Source of the DNA: Streptomyces sp. NRRL F-4489
GTDB lineage: Bacteria > Actinomycetota > Actinomycetes > Streptomycetales > Streptomycetaceae
DNA length: 64,000 nucleotides
Direction: 5' to 3'
Assembly: GCF_001509485.1 (NCBI RefSeq)
Contig: NZ_LLZI01000243.1
Span: forward strand, 103,652-167,651
A model generated the notes under the pieces. That model saw only the letters and a list, made by a program, of their open reading frames with translations, was not told the DNA's origin and did not search any database. Shown in pieces: positions 36,174 to 44,667 of this stretch. Each line of letters starts with the position of its first letter. The stretch's first letter is position 1. The translations under genes and the position numbers were made by a program.

Positions 36174-36186
36174 TCCATTTGGTCAA
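36161..36186. promoter_or_regulatory. Two 13-bp direct repeats, likely TetR-family operator
   Basis: TCCATATGGTCAA (36161-36173) is followed at once by TCCATTTGGTCAA (36174-36186), with one mismatch. The repeats cover the -35 element of the monooxygenase promoter and lie 75 bp before the TetR start. Binding by the divergent TetR protein would block this promoter. Confidence 0.6.
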
Positions 36187-36260
36187 GTCGATTGGATGAG
36201 CCATGTGGATGGACCGTGCGGCTGAACCACCCGGTCAAGGCTGCTGCTACGCTCGCCCGT

Positions 36261-36752
36261 ATGGGAAACCGTGAGGATCTGCTGGCGGGCGCCAAGAAGT
36301 GCCTGATCGAACGGGGTTGGGGCCGTACGACGGTCCGGGACATCGCCGCGGCCGCCGGCGTCAGCCACGCCGCCATCGGCTACCACTTCGGCTCCCGGGA
36401 CGCGCTGCTCACGCAGGCCCTGGTGGAGGCGGTGGACGAGCTGGACGCCGAACTGGCCGGCCACGCGTCCGGCGACGACCCCGAGGAGCGCTGGCAGGCG
36501 CTGATCGACAGCTTCACCACGCACCGGGCGCTGTGGGTGGCCCAGTTGGAGGCCGCCGTACAGGCGCAGCACTCGCCCGAGGTGCGCGAACGCCTCGCGG
36601 AAGGCCAGCGCCAGGGCCGCGAGGGCCTGGGCGGATCGGTGCCGCTCGCGCTGCTGTCGGGTCTGATGCTGCAGTGGCTGGTGGATCCCGACCACGCGCC
36701 GTCCGCCGCCGACGTGGTCGCCGAGCTGAGGTCCCTGGCGGAGGGGCGGTAA
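36261..36752 (+). CDS. TetR family transcriptional regulator
   Basis: A 163-residue regulator with an N-terminal TetR helix-turn-helix: LLAGAKKCLIERGWGRTTVR, DIAAAAGVSHAAIGYHFGSR, then a ligand-binding domain ending LALLSGLMLQWLVDPDHAPS. It is divergent from the flavin monooxygenase and probably represses it until an effector binds. ATG at 36261 gives the normal family start; the longer in-frame opening at 36123 would cross the operator and is unlikely. Confidence 0.92.
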   Translation: MGNREDLLAGAKKCLIERGWGRTTVRDIAAAAGVSHAAIGYHFGSRDALLTQALVEAVDELDAELAGHASGDDPEERWQALIDSFTTHRALWVAQLEAAVQAQHSPEVRERLAEGQRQGREGLGGSVPLALLSGLMLQWLVDPDHAPSAADVVAELRSLAEGR

Positions 36753-36792
36753 GAGGGTTCCGCCGGCGGGGTTCAGTGCCGATCATGCGGCT

Positions 36793-37344
36793 ATGAAGAT
36801 TCCTGACCGACGGATCGAATTGTTCACCGGCGCCGGCAGCGAGGACCGGTTCGGCGGGCCCGCGACCGGGGACGAGCGGAGCATGCTGGTGGCGATGCTG
36901 GACGCCCAGCGGGCCACTCTCCGGCTGAAGTGCTCCGGGCTCGGGCCGGAGGTGGCCCTGCGGTCCGCGGCCCCCTCCTCGCTCTCGCTGCTGGGGCTCG
37001 TCCGGCACCTCGCCGATGTGGAACGCCGCTGGTTCCGGGCCGTACTCGCCGGGCACGACGTCGAGTTGCGCTTCTCGTCCGGGGAGGTTCCCGAGGGCGA
37101 CTTCGATGGCGCCGGGCCCGAGCCGGAGGTCATCGCGGCGTCGTGGGCGGCGTGGCGTGAGGAGGTGGCCTTCGCGGAGGCGTTCGTCGCGCAGGCTCCG
37201 CATCTCGACGTGGAAGGGCGGGATGCCTGGCGAGGCACGGTCTCCCTGCGGTGGGTGCTCGTCCACCTGATCGAGGAGTACGCCCGGCACAACGGGCACG
37301 CCGACTTGCTCCGCGAACGGATCGATGGCGCGGTGGGGGTCTGA
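36793..37344 (+). CDS. DinB/DUF664 family putative metal-dependent enzyme
   Basis: A 183-residue four-helix protein with DinB-like metal ligands: the His in LLGLVRHLADVERRWFRAVL and the HxxxH-type pair in VHLIEEYARHNGHADLLRER. In actinobacteria this group includes mycothiol-dependent enzymes such as maleylpyruvate isomerase relatives, so thiol transfer is possible. The C-terminal HNGHADLLRE block is characteristic of DUF664. It follows the TetR gene by 40 bp and may be co-transcribed. Confidence 0.87.
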   Translation: MKIPDRRIELFTGAGSEDRFGGPATGDERSMLVAMLDAQRATLRLKCSGLGPEVALRSAAPSSLSLLGLVRHLADVERRWFRAVLAGHDVELRFSSGEVPEGDFDGAGPEPEVIAASWAAWREEVAFAEAFVAQAPHLDVEGRDAWRGTVSLRWVLVHLIEEYARHNGHADLLRERIDGAVGV

Positions 37345-37410
37345 GCGACCGCTCGCCGCGCCGTACGCCCGCGCCCCGCGGCGGTCCGAGGACTGCCGCG
37401 GGGCACCGGC

Positions 37411-37917
37411 TCAGTTCCACGGATCGGTGAACGACCGTCCGGGGACCGGCTTGGCGATGAGCGCTACGGGGACGAAGTAGTTGACCTGGCCGATGGCGAG
37501 CATCAGGGTGGCCAGTGCCTTGGGCTCGTAGTGTTCGGCTGCCTGGGCGTAGAGCTCGTTGGAGACCCGCTCGCCGTCGGCGGACGGCTGGAGGACCGCG
37601 TCCACCAGCGCCAGTGCGGCCCGCTCGGGGGCGGTGAAGTACGGCGAGTCCTGCCAGGACGCCACCGACGTGATCCGCTCCTCCGCTTCCCCGGCCTTGC
37701 GCAGGAACCCCGCGTGCAGCACGGTCAGGTACGTGCTGCCCACGATCTGGCCGGCGCGCAGCTGCACCAGGCCGATGGTGGAACGGGGAACGGAGCGGTT
37801 GCCGGTGGCCTTGAACAGGGCCGCGGACACCTCCGCCAGTTCGGGAACGAGCACCGCGGGGTCCTCGGCCATCCGCGGGGCCATCGGGATCTCCGCCGTG
37901 ATCGAACGCGCTTCCAT
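37411..37917 (-). CDS. Carboxymuconolactone decarboxylase/AhpD-like protein lacking the CxxC cysteines
   Basis: The 168-residue protein has the AhpD/CMD fold signature, but where active members read N-G-C-x-x-C-x-x-x-H this one reads VGSTYLTVLH. Both redox cysteines are replaced (Ser and Leu) while the His remains. Flanking helices are conserved (STIGLVQLRAGQ, ITSVASWQDSPYFTAPERAA, LMLAIGQVNYF). Peroxidase activity of the AhpD type is therefore unlikely. AAGGAG lies six bases before the ATG. Such genes often sit beside ECF41 sigma genes; here the only such sigma remnant is 8 kb away. Confidence 0.85.
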   Translation of the reverse strand: MEARSITAEIPMAPRMAEDPAVLVPELAEVSAALFKATGNRSVPRSTIGLVQLRAGQIVGSTYLTVLHAGFLRKAGEAEERITSVASWQDSPYFTAPERAALALVDAVLQPSADGERVSNELYAQAAEHYEPKALATLMLAIGQVNYFVPVALIAKPVPGRSFTDPWN

Positions 37918-38200
37918 GGTCGTCTCCTTCGGTCCGGTGCGTCCGCTGCTGCCGCCGCAGTCGCTGTCACTGGGTCGACGGAGCTGGGCGGGGAAGTGTG
38001 ACAACGCGCGGGGAAGTTGTTCGCGGGCCGGTGGCGGGGCGCTCGTACGGGAGTCCGTTTTCTGGCGTTGACGGGACGTCAAATAGGCATTTGCGACCCG
38101 TAGTTGAGTAATTCCTCATAAGCTTTGCGTTAAGAGGCGGCTCTCCGCCACATTCCCTCATGAGGTCTGGTGACAGGCCCTTCTCCCGAAGAGAGCAGGG
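37918..38200. other. Divergent intergenic region, AT-rich centre
   Basis: This 283-bp region lies between the AhpD-like gene and the LPHTG protein gene. It includes a notably AT-rich segment (38085-38135), a probable promoter area, and a small GGCGG/CCGCC hairpin near 38137-38150. No coding frame is credible here. Confidence 0.4.
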
Positions 38201-40948
38201 ATGACACGTACAAGTGAACAGACACGCGGCGCCGCGCGCGGCCCGGGGCGGCGGGCGGGGTTACGCGGACGCCGCGCCGCGGGCCGTCTCGCGGCGCTCG
38301 CCGTGGTGACCGGCAGTTGCTCGATGGCGGCGGCCCCGGCGGCGTTCCCGCAGACGAATGACGGGACGGTGACGGTCCGGGTGGTGCGGGCCGTGGACAC
38401 CAACGGTGTCTGGAGCCCCGCGCTGGAGCCGGGCATCGGCGGCGTCACCGTCACCCTCACCAACGACGACGGTGTCGGGATCACCGGAGTGACGGCCGCC
38501 GACGGCACCGTCACCCTGGCCCCCGGCAAGGCCCGTACGCCCAGCGGCAAGTACCGCGTCCAGGTGGTGAATCCGGAGCCCGGCGTGCTGGCCCCGGCGT
38601 TCGCGTCGCGGAAGGGGCTGGACGGCGCGCCCGACCAGCTGAGCAGCAACGAGGAGTTCGTCGACCTCGGTGACGGCAAGCACGTCACGTACACCACGGG
38701 CCTGTGGAATCCGGGCGACTACTGCCAGAAGAACGCGCCGCTGGCCACGGCCTGCCAGCCCGCGACGCAGGAACCGCCGTCCCAGCGCACGCTGGTGACG
38801 TTCCCCTACCACGCGCGCGGCCTGAACACGCAGACCACCGATCTCGCCACCAACGCCGAGACCGGGACGCTGTACGGCATCGCGTGGAGCAAGCCCGGGA
38901 AGCGGCTGTTCAGTTCGGCCATGGCCAAGCGGGACACCACGTACGGACCGGGCGGCGCCGGCGCGATCTATGTCACCGATATGGCGCGGCGGACGACGTC
39001 GCTGTTCACCACGGTGCCCGACGCGGGCGGCGCGGTGCACGGGAACGGCCGGACCGATGATGCCTTCCTCGCGGCGGCGGGCAAGGAGAGCCTGGGGGAT
39101 CTGGACGTCTCCGAGGACGGCCGCTACCTCTACGCCGTCAACCTCAACAACCGCAAGCTGTACCGCTACGACGCCACCGGCGCGACCGCGCGGGCACCGC
39201 AGGCCGTGCACGCCATCCCGGACCCGGGCTGCCCGGCGGCCGGTGACTGGCGTCCGTTCGGCCTCGGTTTCCAGGACGGCACCGGCTACGTCGGCGGGGT
39301 CTGCTCGGGCCAGTCGACCGGCAAGACCGCGGATCTGCGCGCGTTCGTCCTCCCCTTCGATCCGATGACGGGGAAGTTCGGCCGAGCGGTACTGGACCAG
39401 CCGCTGGACTACCCGCGCAAACCCACGCTCGGCGGGAGCTGCCCAGGGGCCGGCTGGTTCCCGTGGACGGACACCTTCCCCACCCGCCAGAACGGGCAGA
39501 ACTGCGCCGGCGCCATGGCCAACCCCGAACCGGAGCTGGCCGATATCGGGTTCGAGACCGACGGCTCCATGCTGCTGGCGTTCCGCGACCGCTTCACGGA
39601 CAAGGCGACGGCGTTCCCCCGGCCCGGTGACAACACGACCTATCTCCAGGTGGTGTCCGGCGGTGACTTGAACAAGGCGTGCCTGTCGCACGGCTCGTAC
39701 GTCATGGACACCAACACCGGCTGCGGTATGGCGCCCCGGGGAACCCGGTTCTTCAACGTGATGAGCATGGGCGGCGGCCACCCCAACTCGGCCTACGCCG
39801 GTATGGCGTTGTCGAAGGTGGAGGACTCCATCGCGACCGCCGGGGTGGACCCCATCGATACGGCGTACGGCGCCGGAACGATGTTCACCAAGCGCGACGG
39901 GACCAGGGTGCCCGGCGACGGTCTGCGGCTGAATCCCGCGAACACCGTTTCGTCGTTCGGGAAGGGCGCTTCCATGGGCGATCTGGAAGTGCTCTGCGAT
40001 CAGGCGCCGCTGCAGATCGGCAACCGCGTCTGGTACGACCCCGAGCGCACCGGCGTGCAGGGCCCGGGCCAGCGGCCCGTACCCGGGGCCACCGTCAACC
40101 TCTACGACGCGAACGGCAAGCTGCTCGCGACGACGAAGACCACGGCGCGGGGGGAGTACTACTTCGATGACACGAACGTCCCCGGCGGCCTGAAACCGAG
40201 GACCAAGTACACCATCCGGATCGACCATCCGGCCGACTACGCCCCTGGCGGGCCGCTGTACCAGTGGGTGCCGACCGATGAAGGCGTCGGTGGCAACCGC
40301 TTCGTGGATTCCAAGGGCATCGTCCCGAAGGGCGGCCGCTTCCCGGAGCGGACGCTGACCACGGGCGGGCCGGGCCGGAACGACCACACCTTCGACTTCG
40401 GATTCCGGCAGCAGGAGGGCGCGGTCCGGCTGGTCAAGCACGATCAGGACGGCAAGCCGCTGGCCGGGGCGAAATTCGTGCTGTGGAAGGAGACGAACGG
40501 GACGGAGGGGCTGCAGACCTCCGGGGCGAAGCCCGATACGAAGGCCGGGTCGCCGTGCACGACCGCGGCCGACGGGATCTGCCGGATCGCGGCCCCGCCG
40601 GGCACGTACTACTGGCAGGAGGTCAGCCCGCCCAGGGGCTATGCCGCGCCGGAGAACCCGGTGTTCGGGCCGCTGACGCTGAAGGCCGACAACCTCACGG
40701 CAGGTGTCTCCGCGACGGCGGTCAACCGGCTGCTGCCCACGCCGGCACCGCCCGCCAACCCGCCGACCTCGCCTGATACACCGGCCGGGCCGAACGGGCC
40801 CGGTGGGCACGGCGGATCGCCCGGTTCCGCTCTGCCGCACACCGGGGTCAGTCAGGTCGCGCCGATGACCCTCGCCGCCGCGGGGCTCACCGCACTCGGC
40901 GGGGCGCTGCTGGCGGTCGGCCGCGGGTACCGGGCGCGGCACCGGTAG
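38201..40948 (+). CDS. Sortase-anchored (LPHTG) surface protein with SdrD-B and SpaA-like domains
   Basis: This 915-residue exported protein has a long basic signal sequence (GRLAALAVVTGSCSMAAA). The large middle region resembles a beta-propeller (DLDVSEDGRYLYAVNLNNRK). An SdrD B-like domain follows (IGNRVWYDPERTGVQGPGQR), then a SpaA/prealbumin-like domain (AVRLVKHDQDGKPLAGAKFV), a Pro/Gly-rich linker and the sorting signal LPHTG with hydrophobic helix and Arg/His tail. It should be fixed to peptidoglycan by a sortase. A TTA codon lies at 38261-38263 (residue 21), so translation should need the bldA tRNA and be tied to development. A GAGCAGGG-like site precedes the ATG. Confidence 0.9.
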   Translation: MTRTSEQTRGAARGPGRRAGLRGRRAAGRLAALAVVTGSCSMAAAPAAFPQTNDGTVTVRVVRAVDTNGVWSPALEPGIGGVTVTLTNDDGVGITGVTAADGTVTLAPGKARTPSGKYRVQVVNPEPGVLAPAFASRKGLDGAPDQLSSNEEFVDLGDGKHVTYTTGLWNPGDYCQKNAPLATACQPATQEPPSQRTLVTFPYHARGLNTQTTDLATNAETGTLYGIAWSKPGKRLFSSAMAKRDTTYGPGGAGAIYVTDMARRTTSLFTTVPDAGGAVHGNGRTDDAFLAAAGKESLGDLDVSEDGRYLYAVNLNNRKLYRYDATGATARAPQAVHAIPDPGCPAAGDWRPFGLGFQDGTGYVGGVCSGQSTGKTADLRAFVLPFDPMTGKFGRAVLDQPLDYPRKPTLGGSCPGAGWFPWTDTFPTRQNGQNCAGAMANPEPELADIGFETDGSMLLAFRDRFTDKATAFPRPGDNTTYLQVVSGGDLNKACLSHGSYVMDTNTGCGMAPRGTRFFNVMSMGGGHPNSAYAGMALSKVEDSIATAGVDPIDTAYGAGTMFTKRDGTRVPGDGLRLNPANTVSSFGKGASMGDLEVLCDQAPLQIGNRVWYDPERTGVQGPGQRPVPGATVNLYDANGKLLATTKTTARGEYYFDDTNVPGGLKPRTKYTIRIDHPADYAPGGPLYQWVPTDEGVGGNRFVDSKGIVPKGGRFPERTLTTGGPGRNDHTFDFGFRQQEGAVRLVKHDQDGKPLAGAKFVLWKETNGTEGLQTSGAKPDTKAGSPCTTAADGICRIAAPPGTYYWQEVSPPRGYAAPENPVFGPLTLKADNLTAGVSATAVNRLLPTPAPPANPPTSPDTPAGPNGPGGHGGSPGSALPHTGVSQVAPMTLAAAGLTALGGALLAVGRGYRARHR

Positions 40949-41046
40949 CAGCACCAAGTACTGGACGGAGCAGCAGCGGGCGGGTTCGCGGGCCGATTTC
41001 CGCGGGCCCGCCCGCGTTGTCGAGGGAGAGGACGGAAAGCATCCGC

Positions 41047-41904
41047 ATGGCCTGGAAGAACGTCAAGAAGCGCGGTGAGCGGCGGCCGCGTCGTAGCCGC
41101 CGGTTCCGGGTGCTGGTGGTGGCCGCGGTGTGCGGCACGGTGGCGGCGGGTGGGCTCGTCGCGTACCGGGCCGTGCGCGGCGGCGGTCCGGCGAGCCGGC
41201 CGGTGACGGTGGACGAAGCGTCCCGGATGGCGCTCTCGCGCCTGACGCTGTATCAGGCCAGCCCGGTCGCCGTGACGCTCACCGCCTCGGAGGGCGGCGG
41301 TGTGGTCGTACGGGTCAAGGGAGTTGTCGACTACCGCAGGCACCGGGCCGTGGGCAGCTACGAGGTCACCGGGCCCGCCGGGACGGCGGGGACTGCCGGG
41401 GCCGCCGGGGTCTCCGGGCCGAGCGGTCGCGGGCTGATCGTCTGGGACAGCCGCGGGCTGGGGCTGGCCCCGGAGCCGGGGGGCGTCGCCGGCCCGCCCT
41501 GGCGGCAGGCCGAGCACGTCCCCCGGGCGGGCTGGTCGCCCCGCGCGTACACCAAGGACCCCTTGGACGCCGGGCTTCAGCTGCTGCTCCAACTCGGTGC
41601 GGACCGGCCCGACAACGCGCTGCTGCTCGCCCAGTCCGGGGCGCGGTGGCTGGGCCGGGACCGGATCGACGGCCGGAGTTACGACCGGTTCTCCGGGCCG
41701 CGCGCCCAGGGCACCCCGCAAGGCGCCCGGGACGGCGGCGAGTTGTCGCCGCTGACGTACTGGATCGGTGGCGACGGCGCCGGCGAGGGCGGTCTGCGGC
41801 GGGTGACGATGCGGATGCCGGGCCTCGGGACCCCGGCGACCCTGGACCTCACCGGCCGCGACGCCGCGGCGAAGATCCCCGAAGCGCCGTGGCTCACCGG
41901 CTGA
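41047..41904 (+). CDS. Membrane-anchored hypothetical secreted protein
   Basis: The 285-residue protein has a basic N-terminus, one hydrophobic anchor (RVLVVAAVCGTVAAGGLVAY) and an extracytoplasmic beta-rich domain. Segments such as SPVAVTLTASEGGGVVVRVK and DYRRHRAVGSYEV resemble the fold of LppX/LprG-like lipid or ligand carriers, but it lacks a lipobox Cys. A Gly/Ala/Thr repeat (PAGTAGTAGAAGV) is near residue 125. It follows the LPHTG gene by 98 bp, so the two may act together at the cell surface. ATG at 41047 has GAGGACGGAAAG upstream. Its 3' end overlaps the convergent gene by 11 bp. Confidence 0.75.
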   Translation: MAWKNVKKRGERRPRRSRRFRVLVVAAVCGTVAAGGLVAYRAVRGGGPASRPVTVDEASRMALSRLTLYQASPVAVTLTASEGGGVVVRVKGVVDYRRHRAVGSYEVTGPAGTAGTAGAAGVSGPSGRGLIVWDSRGLGLAPEPGGVAGPPWRQAEHVPRAGWSPRAYTKDPLDAGLQLLLQLGADRPDNALLLAQSGARWLGRDRIDGRSYDRFSGPRAQGTPQGARDGGELSPLTYWIGGDGAGEGGLRRVTMRMPGLGTPATLDLTGRDAAAKIPEAPWLTG

Positions 41905-43306
41905 GGCCGGCCGGCGCCGGACGCGGACGCGGCATCGCGGTGGTATCGGCCGGCAAGGGGTAGCGGTCCGGATCCACGGTTCCCGGCAGCCCCACGGCCG
42001 GGCGGCCCGGCGCCGCGGGGTCCCGGAGCGAGGGCTGGGCCGGCGGCGCCGGCACGGTGTTGAAGGGGATGCCGGGCGGCGGCTGGACGGGTTCGGGACT
42101 CCCCGCCGGGACGGTCCCGTGCCGGGTGGTGCCGCATCCGGCCAGGTCCTCCAGGCCCCCGGGGCGCTGCGTTCCGGGCGCGTTGCCGGTGAAGCAGTTG
42201 CCGGGGTCGGCGGCGGACAGGACCAGGTCGGCGCCGTTGGTGGTGACGCGGTTGCCGCTGATGCGGTTGCCGCGGGCCGGGTGACCGGGCACGTCGGTGA
42301 CGAGGATCCCGGCGGCGTGATTGCCTTGGACGAGATTGCGCACGACCTGGTTCTTCGTCCCGCCGCCGATGCCGATGCCGATCCCGAAGCCCCCGTCGGC
42401 CTGCTCCGGGGTGTCCGCGGCGTTGTTGCCGGCGATGACGTTGCCGGCGATCACCGCCTCGTGCTGCGGGGCCAGCGCCTCCAGGTCGTTGGAGTTCACC
42501 GTCACCCCGACGCGGTTGCCGGTGATGCGGTTGCCCAGCACCGACAGACCTTCCGAGGCGTTGGTGATCTCGACGCCGACCGCGTTGCGCTCGACCGTGT
42601 TGCCGCGCACCAGGGTGTCGCAGGGCTTGCACTGCCCGACGTAGATACCGGAGTCGGCCTGGCCCGAGGCGTAGGAGTCCTCGATGATCCCGCCGCGCGC
42701 GTCGAAGGCGTAGATGCCGTAGAGGCCGTTGTTGTACGCGGTCACCGAGGAGGCGCGGAAGCCCCGGACCGGCGGGAAGCGCGCGGTGTCCAGCGGGTCG
42801 TAGGCCGAGCCGCCGGCGCCGCGCCGCTGGAGCCGCTCGTCGGTGACGCCGGTGAACAGGACGCCGTTGGCGAGGTAGCCGCGCACCGTGACGTTCTCCA
42901 CCACCGATCCGGCGCCGGTGACGGTGATGCCGTTGGCCAGCCGCAACCGGCCGTCGAGGACGACCTTGTTGCGGTCCGTGCCGCGCACCACCACGCGCTC
43001 CGCGGCGACCCGCACGCTCTCGTGGTACACACCGGGCCGGATCAGCACCGTGTCGCCGGGGCGCGCGACGTTCACCGCCCGCTGCACGGTGGGGAAGTCC
43101 GCCGGGACGCGGAGGACGGTGCCGGGCGGATGCCGGTCGCCGGGCGGCTTCGCCTCCGCCGCACAGCCGGCCGCCGCCGGCACGAGCGGGACGAGCAGGA
43201 CGAGCGGTACGAGCAGAACCGGCCGGCGCCGCGGCGCCCTCGCCCGGGGCATCGGCGCCCGGCGCGCCCTGGTGGCCAACAGGCCAGACAAAAAGCGGAG
43301 TTGCAT
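41894..43306 (-). CDS. Right-handed beta-helix repeat lipoprotein (NosD-like fold)
   Basis: The 470-residue protein has a lipoprotein signal (LLVPLVLLVPLVPAAAGC) after a long basic N-terminus. Many parallel beta-helix rungs follow: GDTVLIRPGVYHESVRVAAE, ENVTVRGYLANGVLF, YGIYAFDARGGIIEDSYASG, RGNTVERNAVGVEITNASEG and ITGNRVGVTVNSN. The Pro-rich tail is probably disordered. Such folds bind or cleave polysaccharide, or act as surface scaffolds; I see no firm catalytic residues. ATG at 43306 or 43252 may be the start. The first is only 23 bp from the divergent DyP start. Confidence 0.85.
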   Translation of the reverse strand: MQLRFLSGLLATRARRAPMPRARAPRRRPVLLVPLVLLVPLVPAAAGCAAEAKPPGDRHPPGTVLRVPADFPTVQRAVNVARPGDTVLIRPGVYHESVRVAAERVVVRGTDRNKVVLDGRLRLANGITVTGAGSVVENVTVRGYLANGVLFTGVTDERLQRRGAGGSAYDPLDTARFPPVRGFRASSVTAYNNGLYGIYAFDARGGIIEDSYASGQADSGIYVGQCKPCDTLVRGNTVERNAVGVEITNASEGLSVLGNRITGNRVGVTVNSNDLEALAPQHEAVIAGNVIAGNNAADTPEQADGGFGIGIGIGGGTKNQVVRNLVQGNHAAGILVTDVPGHPARGNRISGNRVTTNGADLVLSAADPGNCFTGNAPGTQRPGGLEDLAGCGTTRHGTVPAGSPEPVQPPPGIPFNTVPAPPAQPSLRDPAAPGRPAVGLPGTVDPDRYPLPADTTAMPRPRPAPAGLSR

Positions 43307-43309
43307 GAC

Positions 43310-43325
43310 AGACGTTCTATCGTCT
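43310..43325. promoter_or_regulatory. Palindrome between two divergent start codons
   Basis: AGACG (43310-43314) and CGTCT (43321-43325) flank TTCTAT in the very short gap between the leftward beta-helix and rightward DyP starts. It may serve as a shared operator or contain -10 sequences for leaderless transcripts. Tentative. Confidence 0.35.
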
Positions 43326-43328
43326 CCA

Positions 43329-44546
43329 ATGTCGCCCATGCCTACCGAACCAGGAAACGCGTCGCATCCGGCGCGGCCCGCCGCCTCCGGGGTGGGGCGC
43401 CGGACGCTGCTCGGCGCCGGCGCCGCGCTGGCCGCCGGGATCGGCGCGGCGGCGGGCGCGCTGACGGGCGACGACCGGGACGTACGGACCGACGGCGCGT
43501 CCGGCGCCCCGGCGCCCGAGGCGGCGATCCCGTTCCACGGCGCCCGGCAGGCCGGTGTGACGGCGCCCCAGCAGGCCGCCACCCACCTTCTGGCCCTGGA
43601 CCTCCCGGCGGCGGCCTCCCGCACCGCCGGCCGGACCACGCTGCGCGACGTGCTGCGCGCGCTCACCCGCACGCTCGCCGGTACGGCCGGCGGCCCGGCG
43701 CCCGACCCGCGCCTGGGGGACGGCACCCCGGCCCGGCTCACCTCCCTCGTCGGCGTCGGCCCCGCGCTGGCGTCCCGGCTCGGCCTGCGGGTGCCCGCCG
43801 CGCTGGCCGCCCTGCCGCCCTTCCCCGGCGACCGGCTCGACCCGGCGCGCGGCGACGGCGATCTGCTCCTCCAGCTCTGCGCCGACGACCGCTGGACGCT
43901 CAGCGTCGTCGCCGAACTCGCCACCACCGCCGCACGGGACGCCGGCGCCACTTTGCGCTGGGCCCAGTCCGGCTTCCTGCCCCGTACGCCGCCCGGCACC
44001 ACCCCGCGCAACCTCTTCGGCTTCAAGGACGGCACCGCCAACCCCGACCGCCGCGCCGCCGAGCAGTGGGTCTGGGGGCCACCGGGACCCCACCGCGACG
44101 GCACCGTCCTGGTCTACCGGAAGATCCACATGGAGTTGGGTGCCTTCACGGCGCTCCCGGTGGAGCGGCAGGAGCGGGCCATCGGCCGCCGCGCCGGCGA
44201 CGGCGTTCCGCTCACCGGGACCGCCGAGCACGACGATCCGGACATCTACGCCAAGCATCCGAACGGCGCGTACGTCATCCCGCCGACCGCCCATGTCCGG
44301 CTCAGCAGCCCCCGGCTGGACCGGGGCGCGCGGATGCTGCGCCGCAGCTACAGCTACGACGACGGCCCGGACGACCGCGGCCTGCTGTTCTGCGCGTTCA
44401 TGCGCGATCCGGCCCTCTTCACCCGCGTCCAGACCCGCCTGGCCGCGCGCGACGCGCTGACCCCGTTCGTCCGGCACCGGGCCTCCGCCGTGGCCTACGT
44501 CCTTCCCGGCGCGCCGCGCGGCGGGGTCCTCGGCGAGCGGCTCTGA
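43329..44546 (+). CDS. Tat-exported DyP-type peroxidase (EfeB-like)
   Basis: The 405-residue protein has a twin-arginine signal (GVGRRTLLGAGAALAAG). The mature DyP domain has the hallmark GFKDGTANP, with the distal catalytic Asp near residue 237, and a candidate proximal haem His in VIPPTAHVRLSSP. YSYDDGPDDRGLLFCAFMRD is also typical. It oxidises dyes, phenols or haem substrates with peroxide outside the membrane. The EfeU and EfeO partners are not next to it. ATG at 43329 or 43338 starts the gene with no clear ribosome site, so leaderless initiation is likely. Confidence 0.92.
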   Translation: MSPMPTEPGNASHPARPAASGVGRRTLLGAGAALAAGIGAAAGALTGDDRDVRTDGASGAPAPEAAIPFHGARQAGVTAPQQAATHLLALDLPAAASRTAGRTTLRDVLRALTRTLAGTAGGPAPDPRLGDGTPARLTSLVGVGPALASRLGLRVPAALAALPPFPGDRLDPARGDGDLLLQLCADDRWTLSVVAELATTAARDAGATLRWAQSGFLPRTPPGTTPRNLFGFKDGTANPDRRAAEQWVWGPPGPHRDGTVLVYRKIHMELGAFTALPVERQERAIGRRAGDGVPLTGTAEHDDPDIYAKHPNGAYVIPPTAHVRLSSPRLDRGARMLRRSYSYDDGPDDRGLLFCAFMRDPALFTRVQTRLAARDALTPFVRHRASAVAYVLPGAPRGGVLGERL

Positions 44547-44667
44547 GGGGGTGGTTCCGGCCGCGCCGGCATGTGCCGTACCGCACATGAGGTGCATCGA
44601 CGGCGCGGAAGCGGGTACACGCCATGCGCAGTTCGAAACGCCCGGCCAGGGTTGGCGGAAGGAAAGT

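Noticed and set aside
43329..44546. Reading the DyP gene as part of an EfeUOB iron-uptake operon
   Set aside because: Neither EfeU nor EfeO is adjacent; the neighbours are a beta-helix lipoprotein and a stressosome operon.
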